Shown: positions 16,826-25,979, numbered from the stretch's first letter. The stretch is 52,887 nucleotides of DNA from CAZNDN01 sp964571815 (GCA_964571815.1 CAZNDN010000014.1:1-52887); one strand, 5' to 3'. Notes: generated from the sequence alone by a model not told the origin. Program-made: numbers and translations.

Positions 16826-17635
16826 GTGAGCAGTGAGAGCGAGCGAATTGTGACGGGGGTTGGTACGGACGGGCGCGAGCGGGCGGAGCCGGCACGCGCG
16901 GACGGCTCCGCCCGCGAGATACGGACGGTCGATCTCGTAAAAACGTACCGCAAGAAGCGTGTTGTCAACGAGGTCTCGATTTCTCTTCGCCAGGGGGAAA
17001 TCGTGGGTCTTCTCGGCCCCAACGGCGCGGGAAAGACCACGACCTTTTACATGATTGTCGGCATGATACGTGCCGACAGCGGCAGGATCTATGTTGACGA
17101 CCGTGACATCTCCTCCAAACCCATGTACAAGCGGGCGCGCATGGGGATCGGTTACCTTCCTCAGGAGGCGTCCATTTTTCGCAAGTTGACCGTCGGGGAA
17201 AACATCATGGCCATTCTGGAGACGCAGCGAATGAGCGCGAAGCAGCGAAAGCGGCGCATGCGCGAGCTGCTGGAGGAACTCAATGTCTCTCATCTGGAGC
17301 GCAATGCCGCCTATACGCTTTCGGGAGGCGAACGTCGGCGGGTGGAGATTGCCCGCAGTCTTGCTATCAAGCCCGATTTTATTCTTCTCGACGAGCCGTT
17401 TGCGGGCGTGGATCCCATTGCCGTGGAGGATATCCAGGGTATCGTGCACCAGCTTCGCGAAAAAGGCTACGGCGTACTGATTACCGATCACAATGTGAGG
17501 GAAACACTGCGTATTACCGATCGGGCCTATATTATGGATGAGGGAAGGATTCTCCTTTCGGGAACCTCGCAAGAGCTGGCCGACAATCCCGAGGCTCGCA
17601 GGATATATCTGGGCCGGAGTTTCCGGCTGGATTGA
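16826..17635 (+). CDS. lptB: LPS export ABC transporter ATPase LptB
   Basis: Product of 269 residues. The ABC core is clear: Walker A GPNGAGKTT, Q-loop in IGYLPQEASIFRKL (the LptB-specific form), signature LSGGERRRVEIARSLA, Walker B FILLDEPFAGVDP, then the H-loop ITDHNVRETL. It drives LPS extraction with LptFG, which are not in this window. About 30 residues precede the ABC domain and are unusual, rich in E, R and A. The start is a GTG with AGGAG six bases upstream. Placement directly before rpoN matches the arrangement in many Proteobacteria. Confidence 0.95.
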   Translation: MSSESERIVTGVGTDGRERAEPARADGSAREIRTVDLVKTYRKKRVVNEVSISLRQGEIVGLLGPNGAGKTTTFYMIVGMIRADSGRIYVDDRDISSKPMYKRARMGIGYLPQEASIFRKLTVGENIMAILETQRMSAKQRKRRMRELLEELNVSHLERNAAYTLSGGERRRVEIARSLAIKPDFILLDEPFAGVDPIAVEDIQGIVHQLREKGYGVLITDHNVRETLRITDRAYIMDEGRILLSGTSQELADNPEARRIYLGRSFRLD

Positions 17636-17660
17636 GAAACCAGGGTGGAGTGGGAGCACG

Positions 17661-17689
17661 TTGTACTTGTGTTTGAATCATGGTAGCAT
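17661..17689 (+). promoter_or_regulatory. Candidate internal promoter before rpoN
   Basis: TTGTAC (17661-17666) and TAGCAT (17684-17689) are 17 bases apart in the only AT-rich stretch of the lptB-rpoN gap, 57 bases before the rpoN start. Confidence 0.45.
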
Positions 17690-17745
17690 AATGAATGGTT
17701 GTCCGGCCGGGGCGGGACCGGCGTGCTTCCAAAGAAAGGACAGGC

Positions 17746-19161
17746 GTGAATCTCGGTCTTGACATGTCGATGAAGCTTCAGCAGAAGCTCTCGTTTCAGA
17801 TGATACAGTCTCTGAAGCTTCTGCAGGTGACGACGCTCCAGTTGGAACAGCTTCTGAAGACGGAGCTGGAGATGAATCCGGTTCTTGAGGCCGTTGAGGA
17901 GCAGGAGCCGGCCGAGGAAGACGTGGAGTCGCCGGAGGATAGTCAGGAGAGTGAAGAGCTGGAGGTGGGGGAAGACGATATCGACTGGGAAGAGTATCTG
18001 GAGGAAGGGTTTGATATCGGCAGCAAGATGAGCGAAGAGGAGAGGCCGGGGAAGGGAGAGACGTTTGAGCCGACGGCGGTGTATCAGGTCGGCTTGACCG
18101 AACATCTTGAATCCCAGCTTGCCGAGAAGAAGATCTCGCGTAAACGTCGGCTTCTCGTTCGGTTTCTGATCGGCTCGCTCGATGCCGACGGGTATCTGCG
18201 GATGTCGCTTGAAGATATTGCCGAGGAAACCCGGACAAGTATCTTCGAGGTGGAGGAAGCGCTCAATATCCTTTGGGGGTTTGATCCTCCGGGAGTCGGC
18301 GCCAGAAACCTCCAGGAGTGCCTGGCCCTGCAGCTTCGTGCCCGCGGTCTGGGCGACTCGCTTGCCATGAAGATCGTAATGAAAGCGTGGGACCTGTTCG
18401 AGAAAGTGAAGATCCCGGACATATCACGGAAACTCCAGGTGGAGCCCGGGGAGGTGCAGGATGCGATCGGCGTGATAAAGACACTGCATCCCCGGCCCGG
18501 CTATTCCATTTCCGGTGAACCGTCGTCCACGATCGTCCCGGACCTGATCGTCGACAAAGTAGATGGTGAGTTCGTGGCCATGCTCAACGACCGGTCAATC
18601 CCTTCGCTGCATATCAACAGAGGATATGCCGACATGCTGCGCCGGGGCACCAAGGCCTCGGAGGATGTGAAGAACTACGTGCGGGAGAAGCTCAATAGCG
18701 CCACGTGGTTCATTCGCTCTATCGAACAGCGCAAGACCACAATGCTGAAAGTGATGTACGCTATTATCGAGAAGCAGCGCGATTTTTTCGAGAAGGGTCC
18801 TCCCAATCTCAATCCGTTGAAACTGCAGGACGTGGCCCGGATGATCGATATGCACATATCGACGGTGAGCCGGGTGACCAGCAACAAGTATGTCCAGACG
18901 CCCCACGGTATCTTCGAGTTGAAGTACTTCTTCACGGAGTCGATTGGGCAGGGTGAAGGGGCGGCTGATGTGTCCTCGGAGCGCATTCGAAACAGAATCC
19001 GGGAACTGGTAGACAATGAAAACGGCCACAAACCGCTTTCCGACCAGCAGATCGCCGACGTGCTCATGCGGGAAAACATGAAGGCGGCACGAAGGACGGT
19101 GGCGAAATACCGGGAACAGATGAGGATCCTGCCCGCGCGCTTGAGGCAACGATATGACTGA
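17746..19161 (+). CDS. rpoN: RNA polymerase sigma-54 factor
   Basis: Product of 471 residues. Region I has the glutamine- and leucine-rich activator-response segment MSMKLQQKLSFQMIQSLKLL, followed by an acidic region II. The C-terminal RpoN box reads ARRTVAKYRE, which recognises the -24 element. It directs transcription of promoters that need AAA+ activators. An earlier ATG (17695) is open in frame, but the GTG at 17746 has AAAGGA five bases upstream and matches the family N-terminus. It overlaps lipA by eight bases. The neighbours lptB, hpf and HPr echo the rpoN operon of Proteobacteria. Confidence 0.95.
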   Translation: MNLGLDMSMKLQQKLSFQMIQSLKLLQVTTLQLEQLLKTELEMNPVLEAVEEQEPAEEDVESPEDSQESEELEVGEDDIDWEEYLEEGFDIGSKMSEEERPGKGETFEPTAVYQVGLTEHLESQLAEKKISRKRRLLVRFLIGSLDADGYLRMSLEDIAEETRTSIFEVEEALNILWGFDPPGVGARNLQECLALQLRARGLGDSLAMKIVMKAWDLFEKVKIPDISRKLQVEPGEVQDAIGVIKTLHPRPGYSISGEPSSTIVPDLIVDKVDGEFVAMLNDRSIPSLHINRGYADMLRRGTKASEDVKNYVREKLNSATWFIRSIEQRKTTMLKVMYAIIEKQRDFFEKGPPNLNPLKLQDVARMIDMHISTVSRVTSNKYVQTPHGIFELKYFFTESIGQGEGAADVSSERIRNRIRELVDNENGHKPLSDQQIADVLMRENMKAARRTVAKYREQMRILPARLRQRYD

Positions 19162-20140
19162 ACACGGCTCCCCTTCCCTCCTCCGATCCGGAGGGAGGGA
19201 AACGGTTGCGGGCGATGGGCGTGGCGCCGGCGACATGCAGGCGCGACTTCCGCGGTGGCTCGTTCGTTCGATCCCCTCGGGCGGCCGAAAGCGACGAGTC
19301 GAATCCACGCTCCGCGGCCACGGCCTTCACACCGTCTGCGAGGAGGCAAAGTGCCCGAACCGGTGCGGCTGTTACGGGCGCGGAACGGCGACATTTCTCA
19401 TAATGGGCCCGCATTGCACTCGTGACTGCACATTCTGCGGTGTGGGGAATACCACCGTGTCGGCGATCGATCCGACGGAGCCCCACCGGTTGGCCGAGAC
19501 CGTCCGCGATCTCGGACTGTCCTTCGTTGTCGTCACGTCGGTGACCCGTGACGACCTGCCCGACGGCGGGGCGGCGCAATTTGCGCAGACGATTCGACTG
19601 CTCAAAAGGCAGGAGCCTTCCCCGGGAGTGGAAGTACTCGTGCCCGACTTCAAGGGGGATCCGGAGGCACTTCGCACGGTTCTGGAGGCGGGGCCCGACG
19701 TGCTCAATCACAATGTGGAGACCTGCGCGCGACTGTATCCTCAGGTGCGACCGTCGGCGGACTACCGCCAATCGCTGGAGCTGCTGCGCCGCGCCGCGAC
19801 GTATTCATCGTCGATACTGGTGAAATCGGGAATGATGGCAGGCCTGGGCGAAGAGCGTGAGGAGGTGAGCGAGACGCTGCGCGACCTCCACCATGCAGGA
19901 TGCCGAATCGTCACGATCGGGCAGTACCTCAGGCCGTCGTCCACCCAAAGGCCGGTTTCCCGGTTTGTCGAGCCTCGGGAGTTCGAGGAGTACGCGGAAT
20001 GGGGAAGGAAGATTGGGTTTGCACGTGTGCTGTCCGGTCCGTACGTAAGAAGTTCGTACCGGGCGGGGGAGATATTCGAGGAGGTACGCGGCCCTGCCCC
20101 GGCATCGTCGGAAAACCCGCCGACAGGGCGCGGAACATGA
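19154..20140 (+). CDS. lipA: Lipoyl synthase
   Basis: Product of 328 residues, a radical SAM enzyme with both iron-sulfur signatures: the auxiliary CX4CX5C in CEEAKCPNRCGC, the radical SAM CX3CX2C in CTRDCTFC, and the C-terminal serine ligand in RSSYRAGE. It inserts two sulfurs into octanoyl-protein to make lipoyl groups for 2-oxoacid dehydrogenases and the glycine cleavage system. The ATG at 19154 overlaps rpoN; a second ATG 81 bases on (MQARLPRWL) could be the real start, since the first 27 residues are unlike the family. No lipB lies nearby. Confidence 0.93.
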   Translation: MTEHGSPSLLRSGGRETVAGDGRGAGDMQARLPRWLVRSIPSGGRKRRVESTLRGHGLHTVCEEAKCPNRCGCYGRGTATFLIMGPHCTRDCTFCGVGNTTVSAIDPTEPHRLAETVRDLGLSFVVVTSVTRDDLPDGGAAQFAQTIRLLKRQEPSPGVEVLVPDFKGDPEALRTVLEAGPDVLNHNVETCARLYPQVRPSADYRQSLELLRRAATYSSSILVKSGMMAGLGEEREEVSETLRDLHHAGCRIVTIGQYLRPSSTQRPVSRFVEPREFEEYAEWGRKIGFARVLSGPYVRSSYRAGEIFEEVRGPAPASSENPPTGRGT

Positions 20141-20170
20141 CTTCCACGGTCCAGTGAAAGGAGCAGGTGT

Positions 20171-20521
20171 ATGGAACTACGCATAACGTCCCGGCGCGAC
20201 AAGCCGTCGCCGCAGCTCAAAGGCATGATTACGAAAAAACTCTCCAAACTGGAGCGATTCAGCACCAAGGTAACGTCGTGCCAGGCCATCCTGGATGAGC
20301 AGCACTTCGAAAAAACCGTCCAGATCACCGTCCATGTATTGAACCGGACGGTCAGTGCCGAAGGAAGGGGAGAGAATACGGGCAAAGCGCTTGATGACGC
20401 ACTGGAAAAGGCCGAACGGCAGCTCAAACGGGCCAACAAAAAGGTAAAAAATCACAAGGGGCTGCCCAAACCGGTGCCGGAGACCGAGGAAGAGGAGGAA
20501 GCACCGGAAGACATGCTGTGA
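20171..20521 (+). CDS. hpf: Ribosome hibernation promoting factor, short form
   Basis: Product of 116 residues of the HPF/YfiA family: MELRITSRRDKPSPQLKGMI, the central LNRTVSAEGRGENTGKALDD, then a basic KRANKKVKNHKG and an acidic tail of E residues in place of the long-form C-terminal domain. It binds the 30S decoding region to inactivate ribosomes in stationary phase. In many diderms hpf follows rpoN, as here with lipA inserted. GGAGCAG lies just upstream of the ATG. Confidence 0.92.
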   Translation: MELRITSRRDKPSPQLKGMITKKLSKLERFSTKVTSCQAILDEQHFEKTVQITVHVLNRTVSAEGRGENTGKALDDALEKAERQLKRANKKVKNHKGLPKPVPETEEEEEAPEDML

Positions 20522-20625
20522 CAGCGTGCCCTCGGAGCGGATAAACCAAGTCAGAAATTAATTTCAATAGCTTCCGTGTGGTAACTGGATGCCCGGCCCG
20601 GACGTGGTGACAAAGGGGTGAGGTT

Positions 20626-21567
20626 GTGAAAAAATCCAACATGGATCTGGTAGTGGGGGGGTCGATACTTCTGGCTCTCTTCATACTCATCGGCAGTGTG
20701 CTGTGGCTCAAGGAAGCCGATGTGACCAGGGAGATGGTGGAATATACCGTGTTGTTTCCCAATATCGGGACGCTTCAGCTCGGGGATCCGGTCATGGTCA
20801 ACGGCGTAAAACGGGGCATTGCCTCCCGAATTCGGCTTCGCAAGGCTCGTGTCGCGGTAACGATGAAGCTGGACAAGCACATACGGTTGACCGATTCCTC
20901 GACGATCACCGTGCAGAATATCGGCCTCATGGGCGAGCGGATGATCGGCATCCAGCTTTCCGAGGCCGGGACGCCGTACCCTCCCGGTACCCGGGAGGAT
21001 ACGACGTTCATTGACGGCTATTTCGACAGCGGCATTGCCGAGGCCATGGGAATGCTGGGCACGGTGCTCGGCGACGTGGAGGCCCTGGTGGCGAATGTGG
21101 AACAGATCGTGAACTCGACGGTGGGTGATTCGGAGTTTGTCCGGCTATTCAAACGGATCGCCCTTCGTCTGGACACCGCCTCCTATGTCGCCGGCTCGCT
21201 TGTTTCCGAAAACCGGCACAGGATCGACCGGACGCTTGCCAATATCCACGAGCTTTCGGAGGAGATTCGGGAGGCTGTTGAAGTGAACAGGCCGGGGGTG
21301 GATGCGGTTGTGGCCAACGGCGCCGAACTTACTGAGCGCGCCGTCGGTATTGTCGAGGAAATCGATTCGGTTACGGGTTCGATCAAACGCATTGTCGGCT
21401 CTATCGAGGAGGGTGAGGGCTCGATCGGCATGCTCGTTGAGGATGAAGACTTTTACCGTGACTTGAAACAATCCGTTGCCGATCTGGATACGCTGGTGCG
21501 GGAGGTCAAGGACGACGGGTTGAAACTGCGGGTCAAACTGGGCTTTAAGAAGTCGAAGAAAAAGTGA
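20626..21567 (+). CDS. mlaD: MCE-domain protein, MlaD-like
   Basis: Product of 313 residues. One N-terminal membrane helix (about 8-27, VVGGSILLALFILIG) is followed by a single MCE domain with VLFPNIGTLQLGDPVMVNGV and IGLMGERMIGIQLSE. A C-terminal helical region of about 150 residues follows. MlaD-type proteins form hexameric rings that carry phospholipids between the two membranes with an MlaE-MlaF ABC transporter, whose genes are not in the window. The start is a GTG preceded by AAGGGGTGAGG. The stop overlaps the HPr start (TGATG). Confidence 0.9.
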   Translation: MKKSNMDLVVGGSILLALFILIGSVLWLKEADVTREMVEYTVLFPNIGTLQLGDPVMVNGVKRGIASRIRLRKARVAVTMKLDKHIRLTDSSTITVQNIGLMGERMIGIQLSEAGTPYPPGTREDTTFIDGYFDSGIAEAMGMLGTVLGDVEALVANVEQIVNSTVGDSEFVRLFKRIALRLDTASYVAGSLVSENRHRIDRTLANIHELSEEIREAVEVNRPGVDAVVANGAELTERAVGIVEEIDSVTGSIKRIVGSIEEGEGSIGMLVEDEDFYRDLKQSVADLDTLVREVKDDGLKLRVKLGFKKSKKK

Positions 21568-21833
21568 TGGAGGAGCGTGAGGTTAGCGTTTGCAATTCGC
21601 TTGGTATTCATGCGCGGCCGGCATCGATGATCGTCCAGACCGCTCAGAGGTTTCGGTCGAATATCGAGCTTGAAAAGGACGGTTTATCGGCCGATGCCAA
21701 GAGTATCATGAATGTGATGATGCTTGCGGCGGCGGAGGGCTCGCGCGTGAGGATTCGCGCCGAGGGCAAGGATGAAGGGGAGGCCGTCGAGGCAATCGCG
21801 CACCTTTTCAAATCCAAATTCAATGAGAAGTGA
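21567..21833 (+). CDS. ptsH: Phosphocarrier protein HPr
   Basis: Product of 88 residues, the standard HPr size. The phosphorylated histidine is H15 in GIHARPAS, and the regulatory serine is S46 in DAKSIMNVMM, at the exact family positions. HPr passes phosphate from enzyme I to EII components. A serine at 46 suggests HPr kinase control as well. No enzyme I, EIIA or kinase lies in the window. The ATG at 21567 is favoured over the GTG just before it, because it gives a TGATG overlap with mlaD and the normal numbering. Confidence 0.94.
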   Translation: MEEREVSVCNSLGIHARPASMIVQTAQRFRSNIELEKDGLSADAKSIMNVMMLAAAEGSRVRIRAEGKDEGEAVEAIAHLFKSKFNEK

Positions 21834-21944
21834 TATCGGCCGGTGGTGGGTATTTCCGCCCTTGGTGAAGGCAATAGCGGGTGAGCACGAGGGCACTGAG
21901 TTGCATCGGTGAACGGGCGGGCCGGAACAGGAGAGCACAAGCGT

Positions 21945-23246
21945 ATGCGGGATATTGGAATAGGATTGATCGGGGCCGGTGTTGTGGGCGGCGGCGTCGT
22001 CAAGATTCTGCGGGACCGGCTCCCTTCTTTTCGCGACTCCCTCGGGCTGCCGTTGCGCCTGGTCCGGGTGGTGGACAAGGACGCATCCCGTCTGTCGGAG
22101 CTTCCCGTGGGTGAGGCGCTGTGCAGCGGCGATGCTGAAGATATCCTTGCGGACAGTGCCGTTGATGTGGTGGTGGAATTGGTCGGCGGTACCGGTTTCG
22201 CCCATCGGCTGGTATGCGATGCTCTGAGGCGGGGCAAGCACGTGGTCACCGCAAACAAGGCGCTGCTGGCCGAGCGGGGACCCGACATTTTCGAGTCCGC
22301 CGGCGCCGGAAGCGTGTCCGTACATTTCGAGGCTGCCGTGGGTGGGGGCATGCCGGTGATCAAGACGATCCGCGAGACGCTGGTGGGCAACCGGATTTCG
22401 TCGGTTCGAACGATTATCAACGGAACCTGCAATTACATTCTGTCCGAGATGACCTCGCGGGGGCTTCCGTTCGACAAGGCGCTCGAGGCGGCGCAGCGCA
22501 AGGGATATGCCGAAGCCGACCCGTCGCTGGACGTGGGCGGGGGGGACACCGGCCACAAGATTGCGATTATGGCGTCGCTGCTCTACGGCGGGTATGTTCC
22601 TTTCGAGAGTATTTCGATCGAGGGAATTACCGGTATTGAGCCCGAAGATATTGCCTGCGCGGCGGAGTTGGGCTACTGTGTCAAACTCCTGGGAATCATC
22701 AACAGCCACGATGACGGGGGGGCGGTTGACGTGCGGGTGCACCCGGCGATGTTGCGGACCAATCACATACTGGCATCGGTTTCGGGTGTGTTCAACGCGG
22801 TGCAGATGCGGGGAGACCGTGTCGGCGAGATGCTCGTGTACGGGAAGGGGGCGGGCGAGATGCCGACCGCGTCGGCCGTGGTCGGGGATATCGTCGATGT
22901 GGCCAGGGATATCAAGGCCGGCTTGCCTCAGCGGTTTTCTACCGATTTCTACCGTGCCGACAATATCCTGCGACCCCGTTCGCCCGAGCGGCTCCGCTCG
23001 CGTTACTATCTCAGGCTCAACGTGGTGGATCGACCGGGTGTACTTGCCGCGATTGCCGCCGGCTTCGGCGCGCACGAAATCTCGGTTGCCTCGGTCATGC
23101 AGCGCGAGGGCGCCTCTCCGGAATCGGTGCCCGTGGTGTTCCTGACGCACGCGGCCGAGGAACGGGCCTTGCGCGCGGCCCTGGTGGAAATCGAGAAACT
23201 GGATTGTGTCAAAGGCGCGGCAAAAGTCCTTCGAATAGAGGAATAA
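21945..23246 (+). CDS. hom: Homoserine dehydrogenase with ACT domain
   Basis: Product of 433 residues. The NADP-binding IGLIGAGVVGGGVVKIL is followed by the catalytic-domain signatures TANKALLAE, INGTCNYILSEM and GYAEADPSLDVGGGDTGHK. A C-terminal ACT domain begins LRLNVVDRPGVLAAI, which usually gives threonine feedback control. It reduces aspartate semialdehyde to homoserine. A GTG 36 bases upstream is possible, but the ATG at 21945 follows AGGAG and matches the family N-terminus. thrC begins four bases after its stop, so these genes form one transcript. Confidence 0.94.
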   Translation: MRDIGIGLIGAGVVGGGVVKILRDRLPSFRDSLGLPLRLVRVVDKDASRLSELPVGEALCSGDAEDILADSAVDVVVELVGGTGFAHRLVCDALRRGKHVVTANKALLAERGPDIFESAGAGSVSVHFEAAVGGGMPVIKTIRETLVGNRISSVRTIINGTCNYILSEMTSRGLPFDKALEAAQRKGYAEADPSLDVGGGDTGHKIAIMASLLYGGYVPFESISIEGITGIEPEDIACAAELGYCVKLLGIINSHDDGGAVDVRVHPAMLRTNHILASVSGVFNAVQMRGDRVGEMLVYGKGAGEMPTASAVVGDIVDVARDIKAGLPQRFSTDFYRADNILRPRSPERLRSRYYLRLNVVDRPGVLAAIAAGFGAHEISVASVMQREGASPESVPVVFLTHAAEERALRAALVEIEKLDCVKGAAKVLRIEE

Positions 23247-23250
23247 TATC

Positions 23251-24603
23251 GTGGAAGACGGGAAGACGGCATATTTGAGAACCTTCGGACGAGAGCCGGA
23301 GGAGACCTATCCGATCAACGAAATCAGGTACCGCGGGGACGATGGGCGGTTGCTTGAAGTAGTCAACCGGCTTCCGCGGTTCAGCGACGAGGAAGTGCTG
23401 GACCTGAAGCAGGTGTTCGACATGCGACTGTTTTCCAGGAACCCCGTGGATCAGAGCGGGGTGTGGCGCTACCGTGAAATGCTGCCGGCCTTTCGTCCTT
23501 TCGACAATATCGTGACGTTGCGGGAGGGCAACACGCCCGTCTATGACCTTCCCGTATGCGCCCGCTACGCCGGAATGAAAGAGCTGTCGGCCAAACATCA
23601 GGGATTCAACCCGACCGGTTCGTTCAAAGACAACGGCATGACTACCTCGGTGACCATGGCGCGGAAACTGGGTGCGCGCATGGTCGCCTGCGCATCCACC
23701 GGCAACACGTCGGCCTCCATGGCCGCGTACGCGGCCCGCGCGCGCATGAAAAGCATCGTATTCATCCCCGAGGGACAAATCGCCTACGGAAAGCTCTCTC
23801 AGGCGCTGGACTACGGCGCCATGACAATCCAGGTCGACGGGGATTTCGACAAGGCCATGGAAGTGGTACAGGAGGTGTGCGCCCGGGCCGGGGCGTATCT
23901 GCTCAACTCAATCAACCCGTTCAGGATTGAAGGCCAGAAGACGATCATGATCGAGATGCTGCACCAGCTCCAGTGGGAAGTGCCCGACTGGGTGATCGTC
24001 CCGGGAGGAAACCTCGGCAACTCCAGTTCTTTCGGCAAGGCGTTCGACGAGTTGAACGCCTGCGGTTTCATCGACAAACTTCCGCGCCTGGCGGTGATCC
24101 AGGCCGAGGGAGCGAATCCCCTCTCCCGCAGCTTCAGCGAACAGGACTACACGCTCCGCCCGGTACAGGCCGCTACCCGGGCGACGGCAATAAAAATCGG
24201 AAACCCGGTGAGCTTCGAGAAGGCGGTGTATGGGGTAAAACTGACCGACGGGGTGGTTGAGCAGGTCTCGGAGCAGGAGATTGCCGTGGCGAAGAGCCGG
24301 ATCGGCGCCGACGGTATCGGGGCCGAACCGGCTTCGGCCACAACCCTGGCCGGGTGCCGGAAACTCGTGGAAAAGGGCGTGATTGCTCCGACCGATCGTG
24401 TCGTGTGCATTCTTACCGGGCACCTGCTGAAGGATCCCGATTATACCGTTGAATTCCACAAGGATGAATTGTACCTCGATCCGCAACGCTCCGGTGGTGT
24501 CACGGGATCGGTCAAGATCGACACGGGGGGCTTCAGCAACAAGCCCGTTCGGTTGTCGGCCGATGTGGACACGCTCCTGGACTATATCCGGAGTCATATC
24601 TGA
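23251..24603 (+). CDS. thrC: Threonine synthase
   Basis: Product of 450 residues, a PLP enzyme of fold type II. The PLP lysine is K126 in NPTGSFKDNGM, followed by CASTGNTSASMAAYAA and the phosphate-binding PGGNLGNSSSFGKA. It turns O-phosphohomoserine into threonine. The first 85 residues or so form a plain N-terminal region without a zinc-like CxxC. The GTG start has AGAGGAA eight bases upstream. It sits between hom and a kinase-like gene, completing the aspartate-to-threonine branch. Confidence 0.93.
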   Translation: MEDGKTAYLRTFGREPEETYPINEIRYRGDDGRLLEVVNRLPRFSDEEVLDLKQVFDMRLFSRNPVDQSGVWRYREMLPAFRPFDNIVTLREGNTPVYDLPVCARYAGMKELSAKHQGFNPTGSFKDNGMTTSVTMARKLGARMVACASTGNTSASMAAYAARARMKSIVFIPEGQIAYGKLSQALDYGAMTIQVDGDFDKAMEVVQEVCARAGAYLLNSINPFRIEGQKTIMIEMLHQLQWEVPDWVIVPGGNLGNSSSFGKAFDELNACGFIDKLPRLAVIQAEGANPLSRSFSEQDYTLRPVQAATRATAIKIGNPVSFEKAVYGVKLTDGVVEQVSEQEIAVAKSRIGADGIGAEPASATTLAGCRKLVEKGVIAPTDRVVCILTGHLLKDPDYTVEFHKDELYLDPQRSGGVTGSVKIDTGGFSNKPVRLSADVDTLLDYIRSHI

Positions 24604-24767
24604 GCCGCCGGGTGCCTTCGGTCGGGGAGTGAAGCCGTGTCTTCCGCGAGTGGGCCGTGCCGCGGGAGGTGCGAAGGCGGGGGTTTCCATCCGTGGCCGC
24701 GGGGCGGGAGGAACCACGACTGCATGAGCGGCATTCCCGGGCGAGCATGGAATTACGGACGACGGCT

Positions 24768-25979
24768 ATGAACCCGACGAAGGGGAAATTCGCTGTTTTG
24801 GTGGGCGACGGGATGGCCGATGAGGCGGTGCCCGAGCTTGACAATTGCACGCCTCTGGAATACGCCCGCACGCCGAACATGGACAGCGTGGTCTCGCGCG
24901 GAAGACTTCTTCGCGTGCGCACGGTCCCGGAAGGCATGCCGCCGGGCAGTGATGTAGCGAATATGTCGCTCATGGGCTACGACCCGGCGAAGTACTACCG
25001 GGGGCGGGCGCCTGTCGAAGCCGCCGGCCTCGGTATAGCCCTTGGTCCTGAGGAAACTGCGTTTCGCTGCAATCTCGTCTGCCTTCGCAACGGCATCATG
25101 GCCGATTACTCCGCGGGGCATATCGGGACCGACGATGCGGGGGAGCTTATCGGGCTGCTCAACGATGCGCTGGGCTCCGACACCGTCACTTTCCATCCGG
25201 GCGTGAGCTACCGACACCTTCTCGTGCTGAAAGGATTTCCGGAAGGAGAGCTGGTATGCACGCCTCCGCACGATATCTCGGGCAAGGCGTTTGACCCGTA
25301 TCTGCCGCGGGGCGCGGGGCAGGAGCCGGTGCGCGAAATCATGCTCAGCGCCCGGGAGGTGCTTCGGCAGGCAGCCGTGAATCAACGCCGGATCGACCGG
25401 GGCACGGAACCGGCCACGGACATCTGGCTGTGGGGACAGGGTACCGCCGTGGTGCTGCCTACCCTCCATGAACGTTTCGGTATCTCCGGGTCGGTCATTT
25501 CGGCGGTGGACCTGGTTCGCGGGATCGGCACGCTTGCGGGTTTGCGCGTGCGGATGGTCCGGGGAGCCACGGGCTATCTTGATACCAACTACGCCGGCAA
25601 GGTCGAGGCGGCGCGTAATGCTCTCAAAGACGAGCATTTCGTGTATCTTCATGTCGAGGCGCCCGATGAAACCTCGCACGAGGGTTCGGTTGAGAAGAAA
25701 GTCAGGGCGATTGAGGATTTCGACCGACACGTTGTGGGGGAAATGCTGAAGCTTGCCGATACGATGGACGCACTGCGTATCCTCGTGATGCCCGATCACG
25801 CCACGTTGCTGTCCACCAGGACTCACCGCGGTGGAGATGTGCCCGCTGCCGTGTGCGGCCGGGGCGTCCGGTCGGGGGGAAACGAAACGGGCTACAGCGA
25901 GAGCAATGCCCGGGAGAAACCTTTGCTGGACGGTGTGTCGCTGTTTGAGAGGTTCATCGCGGGGTCGTTCGATGGGTGA
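24768..25979 (+). CDS. Phosphoglycerate-mutase-like protein, proposed homoserine kinase
   Basis: Product of 403 residues of the alkaline-phosphatase superfamily, close to archaeal cofactor-independent phosphoglycerate mutase (ApgM). Metal and catalytic sites are visible in VLVGDGMADE, SDVANMSLMGYDP (nucleophile serine), HVEAPDETSHEG and VMPDHAT. A subgroup that sits beside hom and thrC was proposed as an alternative homoserine kinase (TIGR02535), and genetic work in Desulfovibrio supports that role as I recall it. Here it directly follows hom and thrC, and no GHMP-type ThrB is present, so the kinase role is more likely than glycolysis. Starts at 24747 and 24768 are both possible; neither has a strong ribosome site. 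Confidence 0.82.
   Translation: MNPTKGKFAVLVGDGMADEAVPELDNCTPLEYARTPNMDSVVSRGRLLRVRTVPEGMPPGSDVANMSLMGYDPAKYYRGRAPVEAAGLGIALGPEETAFRCNLVCLRNGIMADYSAGHIGTDDAGELIGLLNDALGSDTVTFHPGVSYRHLLVLKGFPEGELVCTPPHDISGKAFDPYLPRGAGQEPVREIMLSAREVLRQAAVNQRRIDRGTEPATDIWLWGQGTAVVLPTLHERFGISGSVISAVDLVRGIGTLAGLRVRMVRGATGYLDTNYAGKVEAARNALKDEHFVYLHVEAPDETSHEGSVEKKVRAIEDFDRHVVGEMLKLADTMDALRILVMPDHATLLSTRTHRGGDVPAAVCGRGVRSGGNETGYSESNAREKPLLDGVSLFERFIAGSFDG

Noticed and set aside
15905..17659. Long minus-strand open frame of 584 codons opposite lptA and lptB
   Set aside because: It lies wholly antisense to well-recognised genes, has no family-like residues or ribosome site, and arises from third-position GC bias. The same holds for the antisense frames at 31496-33073, 34568-36535 and 40309-41610.
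19372..19707. Short antisense frame opposite lipA
   Set aside because: Its composition is serine- and arginine-rich, as expected from a reversed GC-biased gene, with no start signals.
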